Source: Endomychus coccineus (Eukaryota; Arthropoda; Insecta; Coleoptera; Endomychidae). From it: a DNA stretch of 64,000 nt. The translations under genes and the position numbers were made by a program. The notes under the pieces are model-generated. The model did no database searches. It had not been told where the DNA came from and saw nothing but the letters and a program-made list of their open reading frames with translations. Numbering within the stretch: position 1 is the stretch's first letter; every line of letters begins with the position of its first letter. The stretch lies in the NCBI GenBank assembly GCA_958510875.1, contig OY294067.1, positions 201,765,982 through 201,829,981 of the forward strand, in the 5' to 3' direction. Below are positions 22,440-34,399 of the stretch, one piece after another.

Positions 22440-23511
22440 TGGAATAATTATGAGATGTTGGCTAGAATGAGCTAGATATCTGAAACAATCATCATTCGGT
22501 TGCCAAAAAATTCCCTAGGTTTTAGAACTTTGTGTATCTTTAATGATATTTTGAGATTGATCAGTTGTCTCCATGCTTGCCTGTGTCTCTCAGACATTTA
22601 GCATCGAGTTGAATTGACGCAAATGAAATCCAGCACCTCCCAATAATAGTAACATGCCGGATCAAAGATGTGACGGACTCCACGTCATCTGCACCACCCA
22701 GCCAATCATCCATGTAAAAGTCTATCAGAATGGTTTGGCTAGAAATGAGAAACTGTATCTTATTTTCTAATGCGAACTGCTTCAGACATCTTTTTGCAAT
22801 GAAAGATGCCGGAGATGTTCCGTATGTGAGCGTTATGAGTCTGTTATGACCTGAGCCTTCTGTAGGCTTGAAACGTCAAACGATTCTTTGATACTCTCGG
22901 TCCTGCTCATGTATATCTATGCATCAATATATCTGCAGTAAATGCAATCAAATGAATACGGAAACGTAAAATTATGGAGAAAATATCTTCTTAAATGTTC
23001 GGACCTACCGTGAGAATATTATTCAATGAAATATTGGTGCTCATCTTAGCACTAGCATCAAAAACAACGGGTAGTTTAGTAGTTTCAGAGCACTCTTCCA
23101 GTACACAATGGTGCAGCAAATAACAAACATTATTATTTATGTCAATTGGTTTGCTGATTAGTGATATATAACCTAGATCTAAGTATTCTGACGTAAACCT
23201 ACTAAACTTATTACACAAAGTCTGATTTTCACAAATTTTCTTTCTAAATTTTGGAGCCTACTAATGTATAATGATTCTCCTAATGTATTTTGGTTGTCCC
23301 GAAAAGGCAACCGTCCCATAAATCTACCATTTGAACTGCGCTGAAAAGTATTCTGAAAAAGTTGCTCGCGATATGCTTCTTCAGTGGTATAGATTGTCTT
23401 CTTAATGTCACATTCCTCTAATCGCCAAAATGCTTCTACTCGATTTTTCAATGAATCCATCCGTACAAAATTACATAAAAAATCCCGACTTTTCATATTG
23501 CAATCGGCCAT
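22440..23511 (-). pseudogene. BEL/Pao reverse transcriptase, broken
   Basis: From 23511 the stretch SLKNRVEAFWRLEECDIKKT is the linker that precedes Pao RT. At 23218-22991 YLDLGYISLISKPIDINNNV and CYLLHHCVLEECSETTKLPV are followed by VFDASAKMSTNISLNNILTV and GP. This matches LGHxxxxxx..YYLPHHxVxxxxSxTTKLRVVFDAS and the SLNDxLxxGP block. In the next ~500 bases FYMDDWLGGADD is visible in a shifted frame near 22710; it stands for the catalytic Y[VM]DD. Several frameshifts and stops occur between 22990 and 22440. Confidence 0.75.
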
Positions 23512-23532
23512 TGGGCTAGCAATAGCCCAACC

Positions 23533-24177
23533 TTATTTATTATTTTGCAATATTGGTTTATGAACATCAACCTTGATTTGACCTAATAATAGTAGATCGT
23601 AGAATATACTAGCCTCAAGCAATAAATCAACTTCTGAAGCTATATTGAAATTTGGATTTCCAAGTTTCAAATCTACCGGCAGTTCTAGGCTAGATATATC
23701 GAAACTGAATTGTGGAATATTCCCTGTTATTTTATCAACCACCAAAAATTGTAAATCCATTGAAGTATCAGTCGTAAGAGATTTAATTTCTGCCCTAGTT
23801 ATTTGCAAAACCTTACTTGGAGTACCATTAATGCTCAATATAGGCACAGAGGTGAACTTCATAGGCAACTCCAGTTTACGCCTTAAGCTCTTAGTTATGA
23901 AATCAGATTGTGATCCTTCGTCCAGTAAAGCTCTAGCTATAACAGGTTGACCTTGAGAATTAATAATTTGTACAAGTGCAGTAGACAAAATAACAAACAT
24001 ATTATTCTGACAATGAGTAACCGTTACTGTCGTAGGTTCATAATCAGGAGCCCTTGCGATAGTTGTACAAGCTGTCACCGAATTCCCTTCTGTCGATAAG
24101 ACCTGTGTCTGAGTATCAGCCAAATGCTTCGTAGAAACAGACGATGCTGCATTTTGTGAATTGCCTCTTGGACCCAA
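23533..24177 (-). pseudogene. BEL/Pao aspartic protease region (DUF1758-like)
   Basis: An open stretch of 214 residues. FVILSTALVQIINSQGQPVI, then ARALLDEGSQSDFIT, is the Pao protease signature (xLSTAxVxVxxxxGxxxxxRALLDxGSQ); here the Asp sits in LLDEGSQ instead of the common LLDSGSQ. PILSINGTPSKV and a C-terminal DLLLEASIFYDLLLLG follow, corresponding to the DILIGxDxxxxLL end. It processes the polyprotein. It is the best-kept part of this element, with no internal stop. Confidence 0.85.
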
Positions 24178-24189
24178 GTGTTATAATTT

Positions 24190-25932
24190 ATGATGTATCT
24201 TTTGACATATGCGACAACCACCGGAATGACAATCCTTATTGCCATGTCCAGCACGCTAACAATTAGTGCAAGCTCTCACCTTCCTCATTTCTGCTAATCT
24301 GTCACTGGGAGTCAATTTTAGAAAACCCTTGCAATTTTGAATACCATTATCCAGTTTTCATAATGGACCCTCAACCTTATCCGTACTAAAATTCACCGAA
24401 TAAGTTTCATCAGTTATTTTACGTGACGCTATAGCTTCTAACAACTGACATCTGTCAGTAATGAATTCTATAAAACCATCCATATTTAATCTCACCTTAT
24501 CATTACTCTTAATTTTACACTCCTTTTTAGATGCTACATCTAATTTCTCCAAGATTCTACTGACTCTCCCAAATTTTTTAAAAACCTGTAATGTTTTGAA
24601 AAATTGTCTAAGAATGAAAGTAATGCAGTAGCTGAATCTTTCACAAAGTTGGGTAAATCCATAGACCTATCATCCTAAAGAGACGAAACACCTCATTCAT
24701 AGAACTTCATTCGACTTATCGCAATGATTACATGGAGTATGACAAAGAAAACCAACTGACCACTTTGTCGCCGAGTCATGATTACTCCTTATTGACAACG
24801 CTGTAACGATGATTGAAAACTTGGTACCACTTGCAAGGCAACACCGCTTCGAAATAGCTACTAGGAATACGTGAGCTGTCAAATTTCGTAGTACAGAACC
24901 AAGTCCCCATTCATAGAAGGTGAGCGGCGTTTTCGCTTTCTGAACAAATGATGCAATGGAATCGAATATTTCTATATTTAAAAATTCAAATATTCTATAA
25001 TTCGATTGTGTATTCCAGGTTACCATAAATTATGGAATATTTTCCAGAGAAAACGACATTTCAACAGTATTGCTACTGATATAACGGATAAATGATGCTA
25101 TGGACGTTTTTATAATAATTACAAATCTCAATCCGGCACACAAGACAACCAATCCGGCAACAGCACATTCCATACAGCCATACTTTCAATAACAGCCGCC
25201 TGAGTGTCTCGAAATTTGGCAATGCCTGATCGTGTTTAAATGTAAACAATTCTGTCTCCTCAGGGTAATAGGATATGAGTAAATCAAATAATTGTCACAT
25301 GAGTTACTATGGTGAGCTTTTTGCTCTTATATCGCGACTGTAGCAAGTCCCAAGCAACTTAATAATTGCTATCATTAATTGTCAGTGATTCAATCACCGA
25401 CACAACCTCATCTTTCGAAGACTCTGCAAATAGTGATACTTTTGAATGTAACTCAAACTTGAATTATGTATTAAAACTACAAAAGTGTCTCTAAAAGTAG
25501 CCCATTTGTCATATTTACCAATGAATTCTGGCAATTTCATGACTGCTAACTGTACACCTGAATGGATGTCTTTTAAGAATGCTAACTTGTTTCAGTTTGA
25601 AGATGCATTTGGTATTGGCTCAACCAGCTCTTGGAAATTTATTAACTCTTCTACATAGGCAACAATCGCGAACTACTTTCTTCGAGAAACATTCTTCCTC
25701 CGAGTTGTTCCAAAGTATCGAATGATTGTGTGAGTTCAATTTCTGTTTGAATATCATTGGATGTATCAAAGATTCTATCAATTTTTTCTAATCTGGTACA
25801 TATTTCGGTAACTTTTTCGTGATTTTTAGAATCGACTGAAAAACTAGCGAATCTGCTTGATAGTGCTTTCAGTTGCCACCTACGAACCATCAGGTTCTTA
25901 AGAGCATCCTCTGGTTCAGCCATAATATACAC
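24190..25932 (-). pseudogene. BEL/Pao gag with nucleocapsid
   Basis: It opens at 25932-25651 with AEPEDALKNLMVRRWQLKAL, the start of Pao gag proteins, followed by a helical stretch. The middle has DGFIEFITDRCQLLEAIA (24552-24358), matching the FxxFLxxRCxxLE block of the DUF1759 capsid domain. It ends with two cysteine clusters near 24310-24200: CTNC, stop, RAGHGNKDC, then GGCRICQKIHH. These match the CX2CX4HX4C knuckle followed by the CRxCxxxHHxLLH signature. Several stops lie in between. Gag would form the particle and package the RNA. Confidence 0.75.
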
Positions 25933-25939
25933 AAGTATG

Positions 25940-26985
25940 TATAATTTGTAATTATAAGCTTATGAGTGAAGTGAAGCAGACATGTAATTCCACATCTAAA
26001 TTGGCGATATTAAGAAGGGTGAATTGATGATGGAAACTCACAGATTTTCCCGTTAACATTAAATATAAGACGACGGCGATAGCCTCCACATAGGTGCTGC
26101 AGTATCTTATTACGCCTTCAATTTTTGCGGCTTTTCCTTGGAAAATGCTGCACATACAATTCGAAAAAATTGATTTGTTCTTATTACAAAGTGTACATTT
26201 GTGTTGATTCGTATTTAACTATGTGATTTAGAAGAAAAACGCGTATCACGTTTCCGAGTTGATACATATTTCAAGTATCCCAATCGACTCTGGCCAAATT
26301 CTGTACGCGCTGCTCTTAAAAATATGTACAATAATTAAATATCGAGATAAATCTAAATTTACATGACAAATATTGTTTCGACATACAGTGACATTATAAA
26401 AACTGAACTTCAAATTTGTCGTATTCTACTATTCCACAAAGATTTCAAACCAAGTAAACATCGAGTCTAAATAAAAATATGTTTCTCACTGTATCGTTTA
26501 TTCAATCTTTTCCTCTTAGGATTCCAACTTCTTCTACAAATAGACAGATATTTCCACAATATTTATTTATTCGTTTGAGAAGAGACTCAAAGTGAGAAAT
26601 TATTGATTTTTCTAAATGTTTGAACTATGATAATCTGTTGGAGGAGAATAGCGCGAAGAAAACTCAAACTTATTAGCATATAGATTACTTCAAATTCCAA
26701 AAAAAAGTGTAGAGCAAGCTCAGACAGGAGATGTCAAGTACACACCGGTAAATACATATCAGTGACGAGAAGCTAGTCTAAGTTAACTAACTTTACGCGA
26801 GATTTTCAAATTCAGTTGTTTTTTATTATTCTTGTACATACCATTTCTATGCTTCTTCAAAATGCTACAGTATAAGGTCTACATCAATTCCATCTGCAGA
26901 TTTTTTCGAGAAAAACTATGAAAGTACCTTCAATATTGTATGTAAAGATGAATTATTGTTGAACTCTTTTCAGTTATGTAAAGAT
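25940..26985. other. Unassigned AT-rich stretch upstream of the BEL/Pao gag
   Basis: Expected site of the Pao 5' LTR and leader, but no repeat partner was found. It includes one copy of a short dispersed repeat at 26665-26755. Confidence 0.4.
26665..26755 (+). repeat. Short dispersed repeat F, copy 1
   Basis: Shares acttattagcatat, a diverged middle, and atgtcaagtacacacc with 32124-32214, in the same orientation and order. Only about 90 bp is alignable by eye. Family unknown. Confidence 0.6.
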
Positions 26986-26989
26986 AAAT

Positions 26990-27240
26990 TATTGTTAACT
27001 CATGTCAGTTGTATCTTCAAATTTGTTCCTTAAGGCTGTTCTCAATTCAGGCCATGTATTCAAATCAGGTTGACAAAAGATAAAATTGTCCACAGCATTG
27101 TCGTCTGAACAATCATGAATCTTATGGACTGAATCTTCTAATTTATTCTACATTTCTGAAATTATCACTCCATCGAAGAATAGAATAGTGTCTGCGATTT
27201 TTCCAGCAGTATGATCTGTGTTGATTATTTCTATATTAGG
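26990..27240 (-). pseudogene. Possible gag fragment of an LTR retrotransposon
   Basis: The minus strand reads IHDCSDDNAVDNFIFCQPDL and then NTWPELRTALRNKFEDTT. The W..L+..L...F.D pattern is that of capsid domains of Gypsy-type gag. It lies 300 bases downstream of repeat D copy 2 on the same strand, which is what one expects if D is the LTR and leader of this element. A short fragment with a stop just upstream; family assignment is weak. Confidence 0.4.
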
Positions 27241-27534
27241 ATAATCGGGAGTGCAAGATGAATTGATTCGAACCTTTTTTAATGGAATTTACTCAACAAT
27301 CAAAACTGCGATCTGATTGAAATAGGATGATTTACAAATAAGTAGGAGGTTTGCTCGACACATATGTACCTGTGCCGAGCGTATATTTTATAAATCTGAA
27401 ATATTGTTGGACTGAAGTTAAAACCTACCACCGGTTTCAATGCGAAACCAGCCGCTCTATGCACTTACTTCCAAACAAGTGACACATCTACCGCAAGTTA
27501 TAACTTATCATTTCTGAACCTATAATGTTTCTGT

Positions 27535-28420
27535 TAACTCCAGATTCGATATTTCAGGCAAGTGAATGGGTTTGAAAGTCTATCTCACCGCTGATCTAGT
27601 ACGTGTTGTAGTCGGCTGGGTATTATAATTCCAGGTAGCATTAATACCTTATCGACGTGCTATATGAATTGAGAATTAATTGTAGGTATCTGCTCGGGTA
27701 TCAGAAATTTTAGTTGATCCGCGTACCCTCAAGGTTCTTCTGAGCTACCACAACAAGGTGTATAACTCAGCACACCTAGAAGCTGTAGCTGACTTCGTTG
27801 CATTGATCGCTTCCAATGGATCTCCCAGAATTAAGTATACAATTATATCTTCATATCTATTGCAGCGTACGTTGTGAAGGTCGTATTCGCTGACAGGTGA
27901 TTGGGAATTACTATATGAACTCGCTACTCGAATTGAATGATAAATATATATTAGATAAAAGTTAACAAAATTTAGTACATCACAACAAAACAAACGATTA
28001 TAGAATTATTCTAAGATCTGTTGGTAATGGAAATGATAGCATATGAACTTAGAGCCTGGTCTGATTCTGGTGCACCCAAAGTGGAAACCTGGGAGAAGGT
28101 TATCAATGTCGCTAATTCTACCACTTTCTCCAGAGACCGAGTACCTACTCAGGTTCTCTCAAAGGAAGTTGAAATCAGCAAGAGCTAATTAGCACAAGCT
28201 CCGAACAGTGATCGATTTCGCGGTCGACCCCGCCGATGATCGATAGAATATAGAATTAAATAAGGATTCCTCTCTCTCTATATCCTTCTCTCTCTGGTTA
28301 CCTGGGGCAAGCCTTACGACCTGATAGTCTATCATATCCCCTTAGTGATCTGCGATAAGCAGAATTCCGCGAATCGCGAAAGACGCTCACAGGTCCAGCG
28401 CTGCTTTACCCCTAGGGATA
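27535..28420 (-). repeat. LTR-like dispersed repeat D, copy 2 (inverted)
   Basis: Reverse complement is homologous to 8560-9760 but lacks the block equivalent to 8600-8930 (the TATA-containing part). Shared runs include cagcgaatacgacctt and the section around gactttcaaacc near the inner end. It stands in inverted orientation about 19 kb from copy 1, so the two are separate insertions or were separated by an inversion, and are not the LTRs of one element. Confidence 0.6.
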
Positions 28421-28424
28421 AAAA

Positions 28425-29945
28425 ACTGATGTTGCACGAATACTACGTCTAATTTCGCTATTCAACTAGCTGGAAGCCGAATCAATGAATCAAACTACGC
28501 CTACGCAAGCTAAATATCGCTCTTATAATACTGCAATCAAAATTTAGCCTGGGTTGCGCATTTTCGAAGTCCATTGAATTTAGGCGCAATAATAAACATG
28601 GGCTAAATTCCACTTGCCTTGACCAGAGAATTATCTATAATTTTATAGAGACATCATCTCAACAACAATGGGAGAGAAATGAAATTTTTTTAATCATTAT
28701 TTCAAGGTAAAATTTATATGACTTGAATTAATGCAAACCCTTTTCTTGAAGGTAATCAGTTTTTATGGAACCATTGAAGCGAGGTCCACCCCACGAACAA
28801 AGCTCAGAAAAAATGTTTGATTTAGAACAGCGGTGGCAGACACCGCTCATACGTTATGGAAGCAACCTACATAAAATGACTAGCCGCAATAACAGCCCGT
28901 GAAAATTCTTCTCGAATCCACGTGGATTTCCCCCGACTCATATAAAAAGTCATTGGGCTCGTACTATACTTACGTTGCTGATCATACTTTCTTGCTGGCA
29001 CTGGAGTCGGTGCTCCGGAAAGGAGATATTGAATAACGAGAGGCCTGCCTGACATCTCGTATGTTCTATCAAGATATATTAATTTATAAAACTTCATTTC
29101 GAATTAAATTGAATTATTTAAAGAGACCCAGAAGTAATATTCTCTCGGAATATTACACTTATGTTTCGTGGTTTTTGTTGAAACAGACCCCTGAAATTCG
29201 GTTACATCTAGTAGTCCGCGAAGAAACGAGCTTCTGGAACTTCAGAGCAAGAACATCTTATTCTGGTTTCTGCTACAGCGTCTGAATAGCTGTATTCAAC
29301 AAATCTTCTACCATATTTTATTTTCAAAAACAATACAGATACCATCCTACCGACTGCGCCAATTCAGTGTACAGTCTATAAACTCAGCATTTAGAGAAGA
29401 AATCAAACTTGACAATGAAAATCACTGCTGACTTTATTATAGCAAAGCTATTACATAACTATAATAACATTATAATTGTAACACACAGTTATTGGCCTGG
29501 GATTGCACACGCGACGATTTCATAAATAATCAGTGTTATCGGACTTTATCATATAATTGGACACAATTTTCACTAACCATCGAGGTCCATATTATATACG
29601 CCAACGTTTACGTTAAAATAAATTACAAGGTGACCATGTATTGATCATTTCCGAGGTGAGATATTACTTGCTTAGGTCTGACAACACCGCAGCAAAATGA
29701 AAGCGAACCTTGAGACAATGGATAGTCAATCTGCATTTGTTATGCAATTATGTATTACCTTCGCCAGCTTCATATTTCTTTGCTTTTCAAAATAGTTTCA
29801 ATAGTTTCGATATTTGTCATTTAACTATTCACTAATATACTGATGTATCGGTCGATCGAAAAATTCGTCATATATACGGGAATGTAAACTTTTCAGTGAA
29901 ATCAGACGATTCTGCAGGAGTCGAATGTTTAGTTAAATCCCAGAT
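28425..29945. other. Unassigned stretch
   Basis: No transposon domain recognised. A minus-strand piece at 28974-29047 looks like a possible exon (open reading, AG before it, perfect GTAAGT after it) but has no recognisable product. Confidence 0.4.
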
Positions 29946-29949
29946 AGTT

Positions 29950-31874
29950 TGTAATGAAGCTTAAATTTTGAAGTATCATGTATTTAAGATCAGGCAATAA
30001 ATACGGATATTACATGAAAACTCAGTTTGAACAGTTCACTATTTCAATAGATATGAGTGAACTTCGAATGTGTATTCCGTGATTGTCACTTCTCTAAATT
30101 TCCGCAATTTTGAATAAGTGTAATTATTCAAATAAATGAATCGAATACATGCCCGTTTGAAAATTGCATTCATTCCGATAAAATATGTTGCAAAAACGGG
30201 GTCTGGCGAGTTAACGCATCAAACTTTGAACAACCTTATATATAAAAAAGACGAACAACCAAAAAAACTCCGATAACATTTGGTTACTGCGCCGAGCGGA
30301 ACTGGTGTGATATCATGACCGCGAATTTTAGATCTAAAAAGTAGCGTCACTTTAAACATTGTTCGGGACATAAGTAAAAAACACTCGGCGCAGGATAAGG
30401 AATTCATGGAGCGGACCTGTCCAGAACCTCTAAAACATATAAAAGCCGTGACAGACAAAATATCGTCCTCTTTGGTGATTTTGATTTTCAAATAGTACAG
30501 TTGCTCTCTTTATGATTTTGATTTTGAATCAGTACCGTTAAAGTGTGCTTATCATATTAGAATCAAAGTGAATTAATTATTAGCCGAGTTCAAGTCAGAT
30601 TTGAACTGTGAATTAACAATGGTGCTACGTTTAGTGAATTTTTACATAAGGTAAATGATAGCTAAATAGTTTATATTTTTTTGGCATTACGATATATTGA
30701 TTTCCGTGGTTCATGATTGGCAATATTCCATTGTATGATATCTGAGTTTCGTAGCTTTCAGTAATTTGAATTGTTGTATTTGATTTTATTCGTCATAGGT
30801 CGGACACGATTTGAATTTGCATGTGAATCGAAATATTCAAGTAATTGTATGGTGTGTACAGAGTGTGTATGTTTGAACGACAGGGGCATCTTTGGTATAT
30901 TTGTGCACGCTGTACCTGTACCGGAAGTATAAGCTGTGGTGGTTGTGTGATTGAGAATCGTAATAACCCCCTATTCGTATGAGAAGCCCCGGCCGTGGAT
31001 GCAGGGGTTATTGCAGATACGATAGTTAGGGTTTGTGCACGCTGTGCCCGTACCAGAAGTATAAGCCCTGATTGTCTGAAATTCTGAATCTGCCAAGTGT
31101 ATGGAATCAAACACTGTTATACAATTACCGGGCACTTCGTGGATAGCTAATACAAGGGTGGGTGATATGACAGAATAAACTCACTCAGAGTAATTATCCG
31201 AAAATACCGTGAAATCTGATATCGTACAAACGGAAAACTAGTGCGAGTCAATATCTTCCGATCCGACCGAATTTCAACCGCTCAATTTATCGTAGTGTAT
31301 TATAAACATTTCACGTAATACCGCTATCTGAACAAATTACCGAACACCGCTTATTACGTTAGGAACCGTTTGATTTGTATTTTCCGCAAATGATGAATGT
31401 AAATCATTTAACAACCAATTCCGTTCCGTTGAATTGAATTTCAATACCGAACATGTCGTAGAATAGATATGTTGAAACAGTTTTCTTATACCGCTTGAGC
31501 TTCATTACATTTCCCGTCTGGGTAAATTTTCCGTGTGGAATACCGTTCAATTGAATTTATCAATTATTCTGAATGCCGTGTTTTATTAAGTTATTTCTGC
31601 TCCATCTTCAAATGAGCTAAGTTTCAACCAGGTATCAATTGTGATTAGTGCCTACAATTTTGATACTGTTTGCTGCCCAATGGCCCCTGGTTTTACTTCA
31701 CTGTAGCTACCTTCAGGACAAGGCCATCTATAGATAGCATAGTGACAAGCCTTGTGGTAAAAACCCTCGCAGAAGTCTTCAAAAAGGAGTGAACCTTAGG
31801 AAAAATCTGGCGCCCGAGGATGCGAAGCTTACCGCAGTAAGCAATTCACCAAAAAGTCACAAGGAACACGTCAT
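29950..31874 (+). mobile_element. LTR-like unit A (probable solo LTR, ~1.92 kb)
   Basis: It starts TGTAATGAAGC and ends ACGTCAT. It is flanked by the 5 bp direct repeat tagtt at 29945-29949 and 31875-31879, and is homologous over its whole length to unit B (61347-63377). It contains a TATA box at 30438-30444 followed by aagccgtgac, and two copies of a ~33 bp subrepeat (30900-30933, 31032-31064). The 3' end is strongly foldable: GCTTAC/GTAAGC hairpin at 31827-31842. It has no coding capacity. Oddly, TGGCGCCCGAGG, which looks like a tRNA primer-binding site, lies inside the unit at 31808-31819, not beyond it. Confidence 0.7.
30438..30444 (+). promoter_or_regulatory. TATA box of LTR-like unit A
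   Basis: TATAAAA, conserved in position and context in unit B (61837-61843). It is about 490 bases into the unit, in line with a U3 region followed by R. Confidence 0.6.
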
Positions 31875-31879
31875 TAGTT

Positions 31880-32290
31880 GAATATGGTTCCAAAAACTAT
31901 TCAAGTCAATCGTGTACAATTATTGCATCAGAAATTCGGAGAACATCTCTTTCGGAACAAAATGTCATTTTCTCAATAACAATTTGACTAGGATTCCTAG
32001 TAGTTTCGAAAGTCGTCAATTTAGACTGATCATGCATTCGAAAATGCGTTCAAAGTAATGATAAATGAAGAGTTACGAATAAATCCACTGCGATGTTCCG
32101 CCGAATAAGTATTTTAGGAACAAAACTTATTAGCATATGAATTACTTGAAACCTCTGGAAAATATGCTAATGTGTATAGCAAGTTGAGATAGCAAATGTC
32201 AAGTACACACCGAATGATATGATCGACTGAAAGGAAATCTGATTTCAATAATGACGATATCGCTTTACTTTTTTTTACATTAATGCCTGG
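31880..32290. other. Unassigned stretch with repeat F copy 2
   Basis: Between LTR-like unit A and PLE-C. It includes the second copy of short repeat F at 32124-32214; nothing else recognised. Confidence 0.45.
32124..32214 (+). repeat. Short dispersed repeat F, copy 2
   Basis: Matches 26665-26755: acttattagcatat at the start and atgtcaagtacacacc at the end, same orientation and spacing. Confidence 0.6.
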
Positions 32291-34390
32291 TTGCGGCTGC
32301 TGCGCGCCAGAAAAGAGAAGAACCGCATATTTCTGGTAAGATATAGAAGATTGCAATTCCTTCCAAATTTCGTTGAACCTAAATCAAGGGAAAACATATT
32401 TATTAAGGTGCAAAATAAAAATGCATACGCTAAATTATTAAATTCTTCTCATGAAAATTGTTTGCTTTTGTGTATGAAAGTGCGCAAGTTTGGCAGACAA
32501 TTAAAAACAAAAATTTCAACAAACTCAAAGCCATTCAGTCAAAAAAGTTATAGTATAGTTTGATTAAATAAGCAGCGAAAAACAAAAAATCAATAAGCAG
32601 TGGTTAAATACCTCACACAGACAACTAGGGGAAGGTGTTGAGTGGAGGTCCTGAATTTGATTTGCCTGATACCAAAAAATCACCTATTGACAATATGATT
32701 GATAGCTCAGGTTGCGGATCTGGAACTAAAGATTTGAAGAAAAAATAAAAATAATAAGTAAAATTTGTAGCATTTTAATCAATAAAAACGATGAAGAAAA
32801 AGCTGAATCAGGCATCACATAAAATAGTTTTAATTATCGTACCAAAATGGCCAAAGAGTTTCTGGATTCTAACCCTCAAACATCAATTTTATATGCTGAT
32901 ACATGTAATAAAACAGGCCTAATGCATAGATGTGAATACGAAAACAAGCTAGAAAATCTGAATTAAAATCCGATTCTTCATTATCGGTACGAAATGATCC
33001 GAACAAGTTATAAAATAAATGTGTAATGTGTTGGGATCGTACTCGAAGGCACTATTTTAATAACTGAGAGTTGTTGAATATTTTTGAATGGATTTAATCC
33101 TTACCCTTAATATTATATTAATCACAAACTAGACTATAACGAATGAGTACCTATAGATTTAGATGTTTTCTTGAATGTTGAATGAATAATAATAAATGTG
33201 TATATTGAATCTTGAATTCTGGTTTCGAACTTCATACCCTCTTGATAGTAGTTCTTCTCCAAAAGTTATGGAAGAGGTGGGGACTCTGTATCTATTTGTT
33301 TAGATACGGTGGATATTGTTGCGGTGGTTGGGAAATTCCTATAATTTGCTAGATAATAGGTTGTTGACCAGATGGATTACAGATGTTGGTAATTGGATAG
33401 CTGGTAAGATTTGCCATAATAAACTCATATGGCCTTTCCGGCTTTGAAATATAGCTTAAAGTGATTACAGGAGATCCAGAGTTCAATGATTTGATGATCG
33501 TTTGATGTTAAGAATAATAGTAAAATAACATTGGATAATATGTAGAAATAGGGATGGACGTGACAAAATGATATAAGAATAAGTTAATCCTTATTGACAT
33601 GAACAATAGATTAATTTGCAATAATAGACAAGCACCATATATTTATGGGCTTCCGAGAGTGCATGAGACTAAGATTCTTTTGAGAACCATTGTACGCAAT
33701 ATTGGAGCGCCTACGTATAATTTGTCAAAGTTCTTATTCAAATCTATAAATTATAGAATAGGAATAAATTAATTTTATATGAAATACGAATGATATCTTA
33801 ATGAGTTTTCAAAATCATCAATCCCTACCCATAGATCATCAATTCATTTCCATAGATGTTGCTTTACTTTGTTTAACTATACTAATCCGCTTAGCAATAG
33901 GTAGCATAAAGAAAGTTGGGCAGAAATTGAAGTCTACAGATCCTAAATCAGCCTGAATAAATAGGTTCAGTGAAGTTTTGTTCACGATGCACTCATTTTC
34001 AATACGGTGAACAATGTTTTGGACTAATAATCGGCACAGCAATGGGGTCTCCTATTTCAGCTACTGTCGTTTACTTAGTAATGCAATACCCAGAAGAATG
34101 TGTGATGAATTCACTAGATTTTTAATCCGTATTCTTTAAATGGTTTTGCCTTATTTGTGTTCCTGAGGGTGAAATTAGTATAATTTACAAATTAAACAAT
34201 TTCCACTGTAAACTTCAATGTTCCTGTGAAATATAAGTGAACAAAAATATAAGTATCCTAGATATGAACATAAGGCATTATTCAGACAGTCCGGCCAAAA
34301 ATTTCGAAAAAATTCATAATATAGTGAATATCAATGGCTCCCCAAGAACATTTTTCAACCCAAAAGAAGAATAAAGAAAATCTATAATAA
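32291..34390 (+). pseudogene. Penelope-like RT, N-terminal and palm regions, many breaks
   Basis: The stretch 32291-32560 reads LVRYRRLQFLPNFVEPKSRE, an N-terminal PLE-type region. Near 32640 comes LSGGPEFDLPDTKKSPIDNM (the LSxGPKFxLP signature), and near 33000 LSVRNDPNKL. After about 570 bases of foreign-looking DNA the RT resumes: ICNNRQAPYIYGLPRVHETK and LLRTIVRNIGAPTYNLSKFL. Near 34030 FGLIIGTAMGSPISATVVYL is the RT motif B (GTAMGSPLSP). Near 34150 PEGEISIIYKLNNFHCKLQC is the block after the palm. The catalytic YxDD is not evident between motif B and that block. PLE-B carries the same N-terminal and AP.IY blocks. Confidence 0.7.
33016..33595. other. Foreign insert inside PLE-C, unassigned
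   Basis: It interrupts the PLE-C reading between LSVRNDPNKL and the AP.IYGLP motif. The minus strand has a Pro/Gln-rich stretch at about 33450-33250 (MANLTSYPITNICNPSGQQP) and an aataataataaatgtg end near 33190. I cannot assign it. Confidence 0.4.
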
Positions 34391-34399
34391 TACATTATA

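Larger units (their letters stand above)
21470..25932 (-). mobile_element. BEL/Pao LTR retrotransposon, full coding order present but decayed
   Basis: Minus strand order gag, nucleocapsid Cys motifs, aspartic protease, RT, integrase and C-terminal DUF5641-like tail, as in BEL/Pao polyproteins. Each part has stops and frameshifts. No LTR pair could be recognised on the flanks (20.5-21.4 kb and 25.95-27 kb), so the LTRs are lost or too diverged to see by eye. Confidence 0.85.

Noticed and set aside
31808..31819. TGGCGCCCGAGG as proof of a tRNA primer-binding site
   Set aside because: Lies inside the TSD-bounded unit and contains the palindrome GGCGCC, so chance cannot be excluded. Kept only as an open question.
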